A stretch of DNA of 31,373 bases from a virus. Made by a program: the position numbers and the translations under genes. Location of the stretch: IMG/VR virus record IMGVR_UViG_3300044712_001348, positions 1 to 31,373 of that record. One strand, given 5' to 3'. Below, piece after piece: positions 21,972 to 29,681 of the stretch; position 1 is the first letter of the stretch; the number at the start of each line of letters is the position of its first letter. The notes below the pieces were generated by a model. It worked only from the letters and a program-made list of their open reading frames with translations. It did no database searches and was not told the DNA's origin.

Positions 21972-22094
21972 ATGTATATTGCAACTGTAGTAGGGGGAGC
22001 AAAAAACTTCAAAAGTGGCGATTGCTGTAAGCCGAGCGGCGTCCCTTTCGCGAATGCCCCTAATGTTTCAATAACCCCTACTCTAAAACCCTAA
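21972..22094 (+). CDS. Very short ORF with shared leader; coding status doubtful
   Basis: 40 codons, MYIATVVGGAKNFKSGDCCK... with TAGGGCAAACGCT before the ATG. Codon use and composition (Pro, Cys, Gly, Asn; CCC and GGG codons) are unlike the neighbouring genes. Within it AGTAGGGG (21989-21996) and CCCCTACT (22075-22082) form a perfect 8-bp pairing that encloses 78 bases, so it may be an RNA element rather than a protein. Confidence 0.3.
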   Translation: MYIATVVGGAKNFKSGDCCKPSGVPFANAPNVSITPTLKP

Positions 22095-22106
22095 ACTTTT
22101 GAACTA
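22083..22106 (-). promoter_or_regulatory. Dispersed 24-bp motif, site 5 (minus strand)
   Basis: Minus-strand core TAGTTCAAAAGTTTAGG, ending in GTTTTAG. It lies just before the start of the 22109 gene and, unlike the other sites, opposes local transcription. It is also the most diverged copy. Confidence 0.45.
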
Positions 22107-22108
22107 AT

Positions 22109-22285
22109 ATGACAGAACAAGAAAAACAAGACATTATCGCCAAACTTGAGAAACGCATTAGCGATAGAAAGGCGGAGTTTCAATCGCATGTCGAAATGTG
22201 GAACTACCTAACATGGCTAAAGAGCATAATACGGAGCAGCGAGAACTCGTTGCGTCATGTTAAGCAATGCGAGGTAACTCCATGA
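22109..22285 (+). CDS. Small charged helical protein
   Basis: 58 residues, MTEQEKQDIIAKLEKRISDR..., almost entirely predicted helix with heptads, a likely coiled-coil. The stop overlaps the start of the glycosyltransferase-like gene (ATGA). The ribosome site is poor. Function unknown. Confidence 0.55.
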   Translation: MTEQEKQDIIAKLEKRISDRKAEFQSHVEMWNYLTWLKSIIRSSENSLRHVKQCEVTP

Positions 22286-22863
22286 TCCTCTCTATCCTCG
22301 TCCCAACCCTCAACCGCAGAGCGGCGTTTTACAACCGCTTAATCAAATGCCTTGAGCCTCAACTTACAAAAGAGGTTGAGGTTGTTGTAGACAATAACGA
22401 GACGCTCTCTACAGGGGCAAAGCGTAACCGCCTCGTTGAGTCCGCAAAGGGTAAGTACCTCGTCCATATCGACGACGACGATTTAGTAGCAAGCGACTAT
22501 ATCCCAACCGTCCTCAATGCTTTGACGCTACAACCCGACGCGGTTGGGTATTGGTTGCAACGGTATACAAACGGAGTCAAGGAAAGACGGGCGATACATT
22601 CGCATAGAATGGGCGTCTATTCAGAAACCAAAATAGATTGGACGGGCGAATTAATTTACCGCCGTACCATAAACCATATATGCCCAATCCGTACAGACCT
22701 CGCGCGGCAAGTCCGCTACATTGACGAAACCTTTGGGGAGGACTCTGACTACGCAAGACGCCTCTACAGCAGAATACGCAGCGAGGTATTCATAGATCGG
22801 ACCATGTACCATTATTATTTTAGGACAGAGGCTCAACGCCTCAAGGACGAGGGGGCGAAATGA
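22282..22863 (+). CDS. Family 2-like glycosyltransferase
   Basis: 193 residues. MILSILVPTLNRRAAFYNRL is the typical GT-A opening; a 'DNN' nucleotide-sugar-binding position (VVVDNNET) is followed by GAKRNRLVESAKGKYLVHID and the metal motif DDDD at about 75-78. The C-terminal region has GEDSDYARRLY, the usual acceptor/catalytic E-D pair. ATG 22282 overlaps the previous stop and is preferred to an ATG 15 bases earlier. In a phage it could glycosylate tail protein, modify DNA or alter host surface glycans in a lysogen. Confidence 0.8.
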   Translation: MILSILVPTLNRRAAFYNRLIKCLEPQLTKEVEVVVDNNETLSTGAKRNRLVESAKGKYLVHIDDDDLVASDYIPTVLNALTLQPDAVGYWLQRYTNGVKERRAIHSHRMGVYSETKIDWTGELIYRRTINHICPIRTDLARQVRYIDETFGEDSDYARRLYSRIRSEVFIDRTMYHYYFRTEAQRLKDEGAK

Positions 22864-23522
22864 AACCGTATAATCTGTTACTGAAATATCCTACTCGCTC
22901 TCGTCCTCAACAGTTCAAGCAGACGCTCTCTAAATGGGTTGAGTTGGCAGAGCGTCCCAAGCGTCTGCATTGGCTCGTCTCAATTGACTCTGACGATACG
23001 ACAATGCAGAGCGAGAGCATTAAGGATTTCTGCAAGACGCATGGCGTAGAGGTTCATAAGGGCAACTCTCGTAATAAGATTGAAGCAATCAACAGAGACA
23101 TTGATAAGACGGACTACGAGTGGGACGTTGTTGTTGTTGTCTCTGACGACTTTGAACCAACGCGCAAAGGTTGGGATACCGCCATTGATAAAGAGTTGCC
23201 TCATACAGACGCGGCTCTTTGGTGGAATGACGGCAGGCATAGACGCATATGTACTCTGCCAATGATCGGACGCAAGGCATACAAAGCGACTCTCAACGGC
23301 GTAATCTATGACCCTGATTTTGCAACTGTCTATTGCGACAATTGGCAGACAGACCTCTTGCAGAAAGCGGGCAAGTTAAAGTTTGTAGACGACGTTCTCT
23401 TTGTCCATAAATGGGAGAGAGATAGAGACGAGTTGGGAAAGAGAAACGACAATATGCAAGCGTGGGCAAGAGACGAAAAGATATATAGAGCGAGAGGCGG
23501 AGTAGTAATTTGGGACGGCTAA
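22860..23522 (+). CDS. Second glycosyltransferase-like protein
   Basis: 220 residues, MKPYNLLLKYPTRSRPQQFK... with VSIDSDDTTM, VHKGNSRNKIEAINRDI and the metal-motif-like VVVVSDDFEP at about 92-101. Then 'DAALWWNDG', 'IYDPDFATVYCDNWQTDLLQ' and 'VHKWERDRDE' give the acceptor-side pattern of GT-A enzymes. It overlaps the first glycosyltransferase by ATGA, so the two are coexpressed and may act in sequence. The substrate is unknown. Confidence 0.7.
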   Translation: MKPYNLLLKYPTRSRPQQFKQTLSKWVELAERPKRLHWLVSIDSDDTTMQSESIKDFCKTHGVEVHKGNSRNKIEAINRDIDKTDYEWDVVVVVSDDFEPTRKGWDTAIDKELPHTDAALWWNDGRHRRICTLPMIGRKAYKATLNGVIYDPDFATVYCDNWQTDLLQKAGKLKFVDDVLFVHKWERDRDELGKRNDNMQAWARDEKIYRARGGVVIWDG

Positions 23523-23546
23523 AAGTTCAAAAGTTCAGAGTATTAA
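23523..23546 (+). promoter_or_regulatory. Dispersed 24-bp motif, site 6
   Basis: Core AAGTTCAAAAGTTCAGA, then GTATTAA. It begins at the base after the stop codon of the glycosyltransferase and ends at the base before the first nucleotide of the tRNA-like element at 23547. Confidence 0.65.
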
Positions 23547-23628
23547 GTAAGGCATTAGGCGTTTTTGGTAATTCGCCCTGCATGATTTAACCGTCATGTA
23601 GACGAGAGGTTCGATCCCTCTGCCTTGC
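23547..23628 (+). tRNA. tRNA-like element with abnormal anticodon arm
   Basis: Acceptor stem GTAAGGC (23547-23553) with GCCTTGC (23622-23628), one wobble. D-arm GGCG...CGCC (23558-23561 with 23574-23577) with a GG-containing loop. T-arm AGAGG-TTCGATC-CCTCT (23605-23621). The anticodon arm is unusual: an 8-bp stem CTGCATGA/TCATGTAG (one wobble) with loop TTTAACCG, or in standard numbering a 5-bp stem and a 12-base loop. The linker after the acceptor has 4 bases instead of 2. No CCA. An anticodon cannot be assigned with confidence. It lies between a 24-bp motif and the small terminase gene. Confidence 0.6.
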
Positions 23629-23646
23629 TTTGAAAGAGATAAAAGA

Positions 23647-23964
23647 ATGACAACACCTAAAACAATGTCAGCAAAAGAGAAAGCAGTATGGAAAAAACTG
23701 TTTACTAATTTCGCTCCGCTCCATGCCGTTGAGGTTGAAATGGCAAAGCGGTATTGCGTTTGGTTTCTCGTTGCAGAGGCAGAGCAAAAGCGGCTCATGA
23801 AAGGCGAGACGACAGACTTTAATGATAAGCAAGGCAATACGGCGCAATCCTCGCATTTCAAAAATGCGAAAGACGCAGAGACAGAAATGAGACGTCTCTG
23901 GCAGCAACTTGAAAAGAGAATGACAAAAGTAAAAGAAAGTAAGTCAGAGTTTGACGAGTTGTAA
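23647..23964 (+). CDS. terS: Terminase small subunit
   Basis: 105 residues, helical and charged (MSAKEKAVWKKLFTNFAPLH...AVEVEMAKRYCVWF), with the pattern of P27-like small terminases: a helix with 'WKKL', a short aromatic helix 'YCVWFLVAEAE', a Thr/Asn-rich loop 'GNTAQSSHFKNAKDAETEMR' and a final helix. The stop overlaps the start of the large subunit (TAATG). The N-terminal helices should bind the packaging site. The assignment follows from context plus this pattern. Confidence 0.75.
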   Translation: MTTPKTMSAKEKAVWKKLFTNFAPLHAVEVEMAKRYCVWFLVAEAEQKRLMKGETTDFNDKQGNTAQSSHFKNAKDAETEMRRLWQQLEKRMTKVKESKSEFDEL

Positions 23965-25592
23965 TGAAGAAAGAGTTTGTATTTCTACAAGAGGACGAGA
24001 CATTCTATTTTGACCATGACGCAGTAGAGCGAGTCATACGGTTTATAGAGACGCTCTGCAAATTGTCAGAGCCAAGAGGCAAACCATTTGTATTGCTTCC
24101 ATGGCAGCGGCAAATAGTCAATGACATATTTGGTTGGAAGCGTAGAGACAATGACGAGCGACGATTTCAAAACGTCTATATTGAAGTCCCAAGAAAAAAC
24201 GGCAAGACATACTTTGTAGCGGCTCTCTTGCTTTACTTGCTCATGGCGGACGGCGTAAGCGGAGCAGAGGTATACGCCTCTGCTTGCACCAGAGAGCAGA
24301 GCGGTATTCTCTTTAAGTCCGTCCAACGAATGATACAGCAGAATAAGTTTTTCCTTGACCGTCTCATAGAAACCCCAAGCAAAAACAAGATTGAATATCC
24401 CAAAGGCGACGGCGTACTAAAGGCTCTCTCTGGCGACTCTGTAGGCTCGCATGGTAAACACCCCTCTGCCGTTGTTTGCGACGAGTTGCACGAATGGACT
24501 ACCCCCAAGTCAGAGGCTCTCTACGAGGCTCTAACGAGCGGCTTTGGCAATCGCAAATCCCCTCTCGTCATTCATATAACTACGGCGGGTTATGGCTCTC
24601 AACCTACGCTTGCCAAGCGTCTACATGACAAGGCGAAAGTATTTGCAGAGGGTACTCTTGAGGACGAGAGTTTCTACGGCGTCATATACGGCGCGGAGCA
24701 AACAGACGATTGGACAGACGAGGCGGTATGGAAGAAAGCAAACCCCTCATACTCGCTCGTATCCAAGACGCTCAAGAGAGAACTCGCAGCGGCAACTCTT
24801 GAACCGTCCAAACAAAATACTTTCTGCCGTCTCTACCTCAACATATGGACGCAGCAACAGACTCGTTGGTTAGACCTCGCAAAGTATGACGCTTGCGTTA
24901 AGGCGTTTTCTCTTGAGGAAATGAAGGGACAAGACGTTATTTTGGGTTGCGATTGGGGGCAAATCTACGACCTTACCGCTATCTCTCTAATCTTCCCTAG
25001 CGATTGGGACAAATGGAAACTTGCAGTAAAGACATATATGCCAGAGCAACAAATGCTCCGCCGTACCAAAGAGGACAACGTACCTTATGAGAGTTGGCAT
25101 AAACGAGGGTATCTCGATACGACTATTGGCATATCCAAAGGGTTGACGCTCGATTACCCAACGCTCATTGAGCAAGTCAAAGAGATTGCGACTAACTATA
25201 ATGTCGTTGCTCTTGGGTATGACCCCTCTCAACAGTCAATCAATATCATACCGCAGTTAGAAGAAATAGGGATTAACTGCTTTCCTATCTATCAATCTCA
25301 TAAAGAAATGTCGCCAGCAAGCAAAGAGTTTGAGCGGCGGTTAATCGCAAATGAGATAGAGATAGAGGATAACCCGTGTCTCCGTTGGCAAGCGGGCAAC
25401 GTAGAGGTTGAGTACCGTCAAGACTTAATCCGTCCAATTAAACCAAATCAAAAACAAGGATTTAGTAACGGAACTGCGAAATACAAGGTTGACGCAATTG
25501 TAGCGTCAATCATTGGCATACAGACGACGCTCTTGGCTTATCGAAATCGCAAGCAAGAGACAGAGGATAAGCCACAGATTTTCTTTGTTTGA
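23964..25592 (+). CDS. terL: Terminase large subunit
   Basis: 542 residues. ATPase domain: adenine-binding LLPWQRQIVNDIFGW at about 45-60, Walker A-like VPRKNGKT at about 75-82 and Walker B AVVCDELHEW at about 170-179, with a coupling region near HITTAGYG. Nuclease domain: GCDWGQIYDLTAIS at about 328-341 and a final YKVDAIVASI, the conserved Asp positions for metal binding. HK97-like, phage lambda-type packaging motor with an ATP-dependent translocase and RNase H-fold nuclease. Length is typical. Confidence 0.95.
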   Translation: MKKEFVFLQEDETFYFDHDAVERVIRFIETLCKLSEPRGKPFVLLPWQRQIVNDIFGWKRRDNDERRFQNVYIEVPRKNGKTYFVAALLLYLLMADGVSGAEVYASACTREQSGILFKSVQRMIQQNKFFLDRLIETPSKNKIEYPKGDGVLKALSGDSVGSHGKHPSAVVCDELHEWTTPKSEALYEALTSGFGNRKSPLVIHITTAGYGSQPTLAKRLHDKAKVFAEGTLEDESFYGVIYGAEQTDDWTDEAVWKKANPSYSLVSKTLKRELAAATLEPSKQNTFCRLYLNIWTQQQTRWLDLAKYDACVKAFSLEEMKGQDVILGCDWGQIYDLTAISLIFPSDWDKWKLAVKTYMPEQQMLRRTKEDNVPYESWHKRGYLDTTIGISKGLTLDYPTLIEQVKEIATNYNVVALGYDPSQQSINIIPQLEEIGINCFPIYQSHKEMSPASKEFERRLIANEIEIEDNPCLRWQAGNVEVEYRQDLIRPIKPNQKQGFSNGTAKYKVDAIVASIIGIQTTLLAYRNRKQETEDKPQIFFV

Positions 25593-25606
25593 AAAGGTAA
25601 TTACGA

Positions 25607-27472
25607 ATGGACAAGGCAGAGACTCTTTCAACATTCGCCAGCGGACAACCGCAGCAAATCAGTACAGCAAAAACAGAATTGTATTCTACATTCAGCGGCG
25701 GTACTCCGCAGCAAATAACGACGTCAGACGGACGGACATTTAACTACAACGGCAAGAGCGGAGAAACCGCCTTAAGCGTAGCCTCGTTCTACTCTGGCAC
25801 TCGCTTCATTGCAGAGACGCTCTCAACATTGCCAAAGAATGTCTACAAGAAAACTCCCAAAGGCAGAGAGAAACTTGACCATGCAATTACGCCTCTGTTG
25901 ACTGACTACCCCAACGAAACAATCAATGCAGTCTACCTTTGGGAAACCGCTATAGGTCATGCCGTTATGTATGGCAACGGCTACGTCTTTATCGAGCGGC
26001 AAGGCGGTAGAGTTGTCGCTCTGCATAATATCCATGCAACGCGCGTCTATCCTACAAGGGTTGGCAGACAATTGGTGTATGGCGTCTATATGGGAGAGGG
26101 CAAAAAGCCAGAGGTATTAACAACCAATGACCTTATCCATATCCGCAACTTTTCAGAGGACGGAGACAAAGGCATAAGCGTAATTGATACGCTTTGCGAT
26201 ACTTTGGGTATGCCTCGAAAGTTGGACCAATTCATTGATAAGTTTTTTGAGAATGGCTCTGCAATCAATTTGGTTGTTGAGGCAAGCGGCAAACTCGACA
26301 AAGCAGACGTCGATACGCTCCGCTATGGAATTGACCAAAACCATAAGGGACTTGATAACGCTCATAAGGCAATGATTTTGAGCGGAGCAACTGCTAAAAA
26401 CCTTACTCTCCCTCTCAAAGATATGGCTCTTGACGTCCTCAAGGCAGCAACAATAGACGACATTGCAAGAGTCTTACGCATACCACCAACAACTCTCTAC
26501 GCATTAGGCAGAGCAACTTGGGGCAATCTTGAGCAATTGGGTACGGAGTTGGTCAAGTATTCTTTTACCTCTTGGGTTGTAAAGATTGAACTTGAGTGCA
26601 AGCGTAAACTCTTGACCCCTCAAGAAAGATCGGACGGACTCTATATCAAATGGAACTTGGACGGATTGCAGAGAGGCGACTACTCAACGCGCGTTACCTC
26701 TGGCGTCTCTCTTGTCAACAACCGTATGTTGACCCCTAATGAATGGCGCGAGAGGGAAGACCTCGAACCATACGAGGGCGGAGACAGTTTCTACGGTCCT
26801 CTCAATACCCCAAAGGTAGAGGACTCCACAGAGCCAATGCCAGCGATTACAGCGGACCCAACGGCGGAGACAGTCTCTACGCCTATGGCAACTGCAAACG
26901 CCTCTGTACCTACCGCTCCGCTCAACGGTGCGCAGATTACAGCGGCGGTTGAGGTAATCGTACAACTCAAAGCAAACGTCTTGACGCCAGAAGCGGCAAC
27001 CGCCTTGCTGCAAGCGGTAGGCATTGACCCAACTCAAACGGCGTCAATGGTTTCCTCTACGGTTGCGGCAGGTCCATTGCAGACGGTAACGGAAACTACC
27101 CCAACGCCAGCAGCGGCATTACCGCCAGCAGAGGCAAACGCTCAAGGGTACAAAAAGCAGTATGGCAAGATCCTTGAGGACGCAGCGGCAAGAGTAAAAG
27201 CGAAGCAAACAAAAGCCTTTGCAAATGCAGAGAGCAAGACGCCAGAGCAATACGCAACATGGCTACCCAAGTTTGCAGAGTCTCAAGGTATGTACCTTGC
27301 AGAGAGCCTCAACCCAATTCTTGAGTCTTTCATAACGGACCCAACGGACTTGTCTTTTGCTTTGCAGAATTGCGTTGAGAAATACTCCGCTCTTGTCTTG
27401 GACGAGAAAGAGTCAGCAGACCCAAGCCAAGTAGTCAATCAGATTTTAGAGAGGTACAATGAAAAGAATTAA
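25607..27472 (+). CDS. Portal protein (HK97 family) with C-terminal extension
   Basis: 621 residues, longer than the usual 400-450. Residues about 40-405 form the portal: SGETALSVASFYSGTRFIAE, LWETAIGHAVMYGNGYVFIE, and the conserved region IPPTTLYALGRATWGNLEQL near 305. A Thr/Ala/Pro-rich linker (about 410-450) precedes a separate helical module of about 170 residues (LTPEAATALLQAVGI; KTPEQYATWLPKFAESQGMY). ATG 25607 has AAAAGG upstream. It overlaps the protease gene by 14 bases. Confidence 0.92.
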   Translation: MDKAETLSTFASGQPQQISTAKTELYSTFSGGTPQQITTSDGRTFNYNGKSGETALSVASFYSGTRFIAETLSTLPKNVYKKTPKGREKLDHAITPLLTDYPNETINAVYLWETAIGHAVMYGNGYVFIERQGGRVVALHNIHATRVYPTRVGRQLVYGVYMGEGKKPEVLTTNDLIHIRNFSEDGDKGISVIDTLCDTLGMPRKLDQFIDKFFENGSAINLVVEASGKLDKADVDTLRYGIDQNHKGLDNAHKAMILSGATAKNLTLPLKDMALDVLKAATIDDIARVLRIPPTTLYALGRATWGNLEQLGTELVKYSFTSWVVKIELECKRKLLTPQERSDGLYIKWNLDGLQRGDYSTRVTSGVSLVNNRMLTPNEWREREDLEPYEGGDSFYGPLNTPKVEDSTEPMPAITADPTAETVSTPMATANASVPTAPLNGAQITAAVEVIVQLKANVLTPEAATALLQAVGIDPTQTASMVSSTVAAGPLQTVTETTPTPAAALPPAEANAQGYKKQYGKILEDAAARVKAKQTKAFANAESKTPEQYATWLPKFAESQGMYLAESLNPILESFITDPTDLSFALQNCVEKYSALVLDEKESADPSQVVNQILERYNEKN

Positions 27473-28103
27473 CTTTGATAAGTCAGCAAACGCAGCAACC
27501 TTTAAGCGTCTTGCGATTGCCAAGCAGTTTGCCGTATCGGGCGAGCGAGGACTAAAGGGATATGCAGCGGTATGGGATAAAATCTCTGCCTTTACTGGCG
27601 GAGAGTTTGCCTTATTCCCAAAAGGCTCTGCCGTACTCCCAACCTATCAAGTCCGTTGTCTCTACAACCATAACGACGATTACACCCTTGCGGTTGAGTC
27701 CAACGGCTCTCTCGTTGTTGCTCAAGACGACGTAGGCGTATCCGTCAATGCAACTCTTGACGATACCTTTATTGACAACTTTGTTTATACGAAAGTCTCA
27801 AAGGGAACAATCGGGGGTATGTCTGTAGGTATCTATCCCATTACTACGCATATTGAGCGGCGCGTTGTCAGCAATGAGGACGCAGCAACCAACGCAGAGT
27901 TAGTTGATTACATTGGAGACGAGATAGCGGTAACGGTCTATGACCAATGGTTACTTGACGAGGTTACATTTACGGCTAATCCCGCATTTCCGCAGACTAC
28001 CGCAGAAATATTTGCAAGGAATGAAGGAGCGAAAGCGAAAGAGTGGGAAAATAACGATAACTACTTATGGCAGATTGAACTTACTGCCGTTGAGTTGGAC
28101 TAA
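27459..28103 (+). CDS. HK97 family prohead protease
   Basis: 214 residues. The first 35 are basic, then GLKGYAAVWDKISAF. The catalytic-like His is in the loop VRCLYNHNDDYTLA (about 67-80) and the Ser in GTIGGMSVGIYP (about 117-128), the order of S78-type proteases; the third residue is not clear from sequence. WLLDEVTFTANPAFPQTTAE is the conserved C-terminal element (E-V-T/S...NPA.P.T). It would remove the N-terminal delta domain of the capsid protein encoded next. Confidence 0.92.
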   Translation: MKRINFDKSANAATFKRLAIAKQFAVSGERGLKGYAAVWDKISAFTGGEFALFPKGSAVLPTYQVRCLYNHNDDYTLAVESNGSLVVAQDDVGVSVNATLDDTFIDNFVYTKVSKGTIGGMSVGIYPITTHIERRVVSNEDAATNAELVDYIGDEIAVTVYDQWLLDEVTFTANPAFPQTTAEIFARNEGAKAKEWENNDNYLWQIELTAVELD

Positions 28104-28128
28104 TCGGCAGAGTTTCGAGAGCGTCCGA

Positions 28129-28152
28129 AAGTACAAAAGTTCAGAGTTTTAG
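28129..28152 (+). promoter_or_regulatory. Dispersed 24-bp motif, site 7
   Basis: Core AAGTACAAAAGTTCAGA, then GTTTTAG. Located between the protease stop and the capsid start (ATG 28169), immediately before AAAAAGGA. Confidence 0.65.
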
Positions 28153-28168
28153 AAAAAGGACTATCAAA

Positions 28169-29380
28169 ATGTCTATTAAATTAGAGTTTGAAAAGGCAAA
28201 GGCAGACGCTCTCGCCATTGTTAATAAAGCAATCGCAGAGTCTCGCAGTATGTCCGCAGAAGAAAATGCGGAACGTGAAAAGTTGTTTGCTCGCATGGGC
28301 GAAATCAAAGCCGTCATTGCAAGCGAAAAAGAACTCAACTCCCTCTCTCTCGACTACGACGAAGAGGCAGCAAATGAAGCGGCAAAGAAAGCCGTTATCG
28401 AACAATTCAGCAAGGAAAACAAAACAATGGACAACGATAAGAAAGTTAGTGGTATCGAATTAGAAATTGAAGGGCTTAAGTCTTTCGCTCGTACAGGTCG
28501 TCTCGACTCAAAAGAGTTTACTCTTTCGAGCGGTACGAATACAGCAGCGGCTACCGTCTCTGCATTAATGCCAATTGGCGTTACGGAGCATTATCAAATC
28601 CGTCAGCCAGCAAACGGCTTTAGACGCGGTTATCAAGTATTGGGAGTCCCAACTTTCAATACCTACGAGGCTCTCGAAAATATGAAAATCCCTCTCTTGG
28701 ACGACAGCGCCAATACCGCTAATAACGATCAAGAAGGAGCAACCAGCGGCGTAAATGCCGACGCCTCTACAGGCAAGGCGGCTCTTGATATGGTTGAGTA
28801 TCACAGCAAGGCTCAATGGTACTCCAAGAAAATCGTACAGAGCAACCGCTTTGACGTAACTCAACGGGCATTGCCTATGGCTCTGTCTCGCGTTGAACGC
28901 AAAGAGGAAAGCGATTGGGCAACAACTGTTATTGCCGACACCTCTGCAATCGGGAAGTATACCGCCTCTACAACTGCAATCGTCCTTAATGACCTTATCG
29001 AATGGAATGGCTCATTAGGCGCGGCTTATGACGGTCTGCCAGCATTCTTTGGCGTATCTCGCGCATTGCAGATTGCTATTCAGAAACTCGCCTATGCAAC
29101 AGCCAATCAGGCGTACTACTCCGTACAAAACGGCGTTGAGTATCTCTTTGGCAAACCAATTGTCTGTATCTCCAACCTTGAAGGGTTGTCAGCGGGCAAG
29201 GTTGTTGGAGCATTGATTTGTCCAGAGGGAGCGGTAATTCGCGACTCAAGCGTAAATGAGTTCTCTCGTTACGAGGGAGAGTCTATCCGTCCCGGTCAAA
29301 TTGGGTTTGAAGTAATGCAGTGGAGTGCCTTTGGTTACTCAACCAACGCATTGAAGACTCTCAAAATGGCTCTGTCCTAA
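28169..29380 (+). CDS. Major capsid protein (HK97 fold)
   Basis: 403 residues. The N-terminal about 95 residues are a charged coiled-coil (EFEKAKADALAIVNKAIAES), the scaffold-like delta domain likely removed by the protease. The capsid fold follows: FTLSSGTNTAAATVSALMPIG, KAQWYSKKIVQSNRFDVTQR and the end VMQWSAFGYSTNALKTLKMA. Gene order after protease and length fit HK97-type capsids. AAAAAGGA precedes the ATG, and a terminator follows. Confidence 0.95.
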   Translation: MSIKLEFEKAKADALAIVNKAIAESRSMSAEENAEREKLFARMGEIKAVIASEKELNSLSLDYDEEAANEAAKKAVIEQFSKENKTMDNDKKVSGIELEIEGLKSFARTGRLDSKEFTLSSGTNTAAATVSALMPIGVTEHYQIRQPANGFRRGYQVLGVPTFNTYEALENMKIPLLDDSANTANNDQEGATSGVNADASTGKAALDMVEYHSKAQWYSKKIVQSNRFDVTQRALPMALSRVERKEESDWATTVIADTSAIGKYTASTTAIVLNDLIEWNGSLGAAYDGLPAFFGVSRALQIAIQKLAYATANQAYYSVQNGVEYLFGKPIVCISNLEGLSAGKVVGALICPEGAVIRDSSVNEFSRYEGESIRPGQIGFEVMQWSAFGYSTNALKTLKMALS

Positions 29381-29396
29381 TTTTAGTTTTAACAAT

Positions 29397-29422
29397 CTCT
29401 ACTGCCTTAATTGGCGGTAGAG
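29397..29422 (+). terminator. Terminator after the capsid gene
   Basis: CTCTACTGCC pairs with GGCGGTAGAG (one T-G wobble) around TTAATT, followed by GTTTTTC. It lies 17 bases after the capsid stop and would lower transcription of the downstream connector genes relative to capsid. Confidence 0.8.
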
Positions 29423-29444
29423 GTTTTTCAAGAAAGGGCAAAAT

Positions 29445-29681
29445 ATGAAACTAAAGTTTAACGAAATCGTGAGCGGAGCATTTGGGGCATTTGGCATTGG
29501 CGAGATTGCAGAAGTCCCAGACGATAACGCAAAGGACTATATCCGTTGCGGCTTTGCGGTTGCATTAGAAACACTCGACGCAACAGAAACCGCAAAGCCT
29601 CAACCAAAGGCAAAAGCCGTTAAAGCAAAAGCGGCTCCGCAAATTAGGTTTATCAAAGAGCAAAGCGAAACAACCAAATGA
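29445..29681 (+). CDS. Small head-region protein
   Basis: 78 residues. The N-terminal 40 (MKLKFNEIVSGAFGAFGIGE...AEVPDDNAKDYIRCGFAVAL) match the short beta domain often found between capsid and connector genes, with a G-E-x-x-E-V-P-D...A..G.A pattern. The C-terminal half is a Lys/Ala/Pro-rich tail. AAAGGGCAAAAT, the shared leader, precedes the ATG. It overlaps the next gene by ATGA. The role is unclear. Confidence 0.65.
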   Translation: MKLKFNEIVSGAFGAFGIGEIAEVPDDNAKDYIRCGFAVALETLDATETAKPQPKAKAVKAKAAPQIRFIKEQSETTK

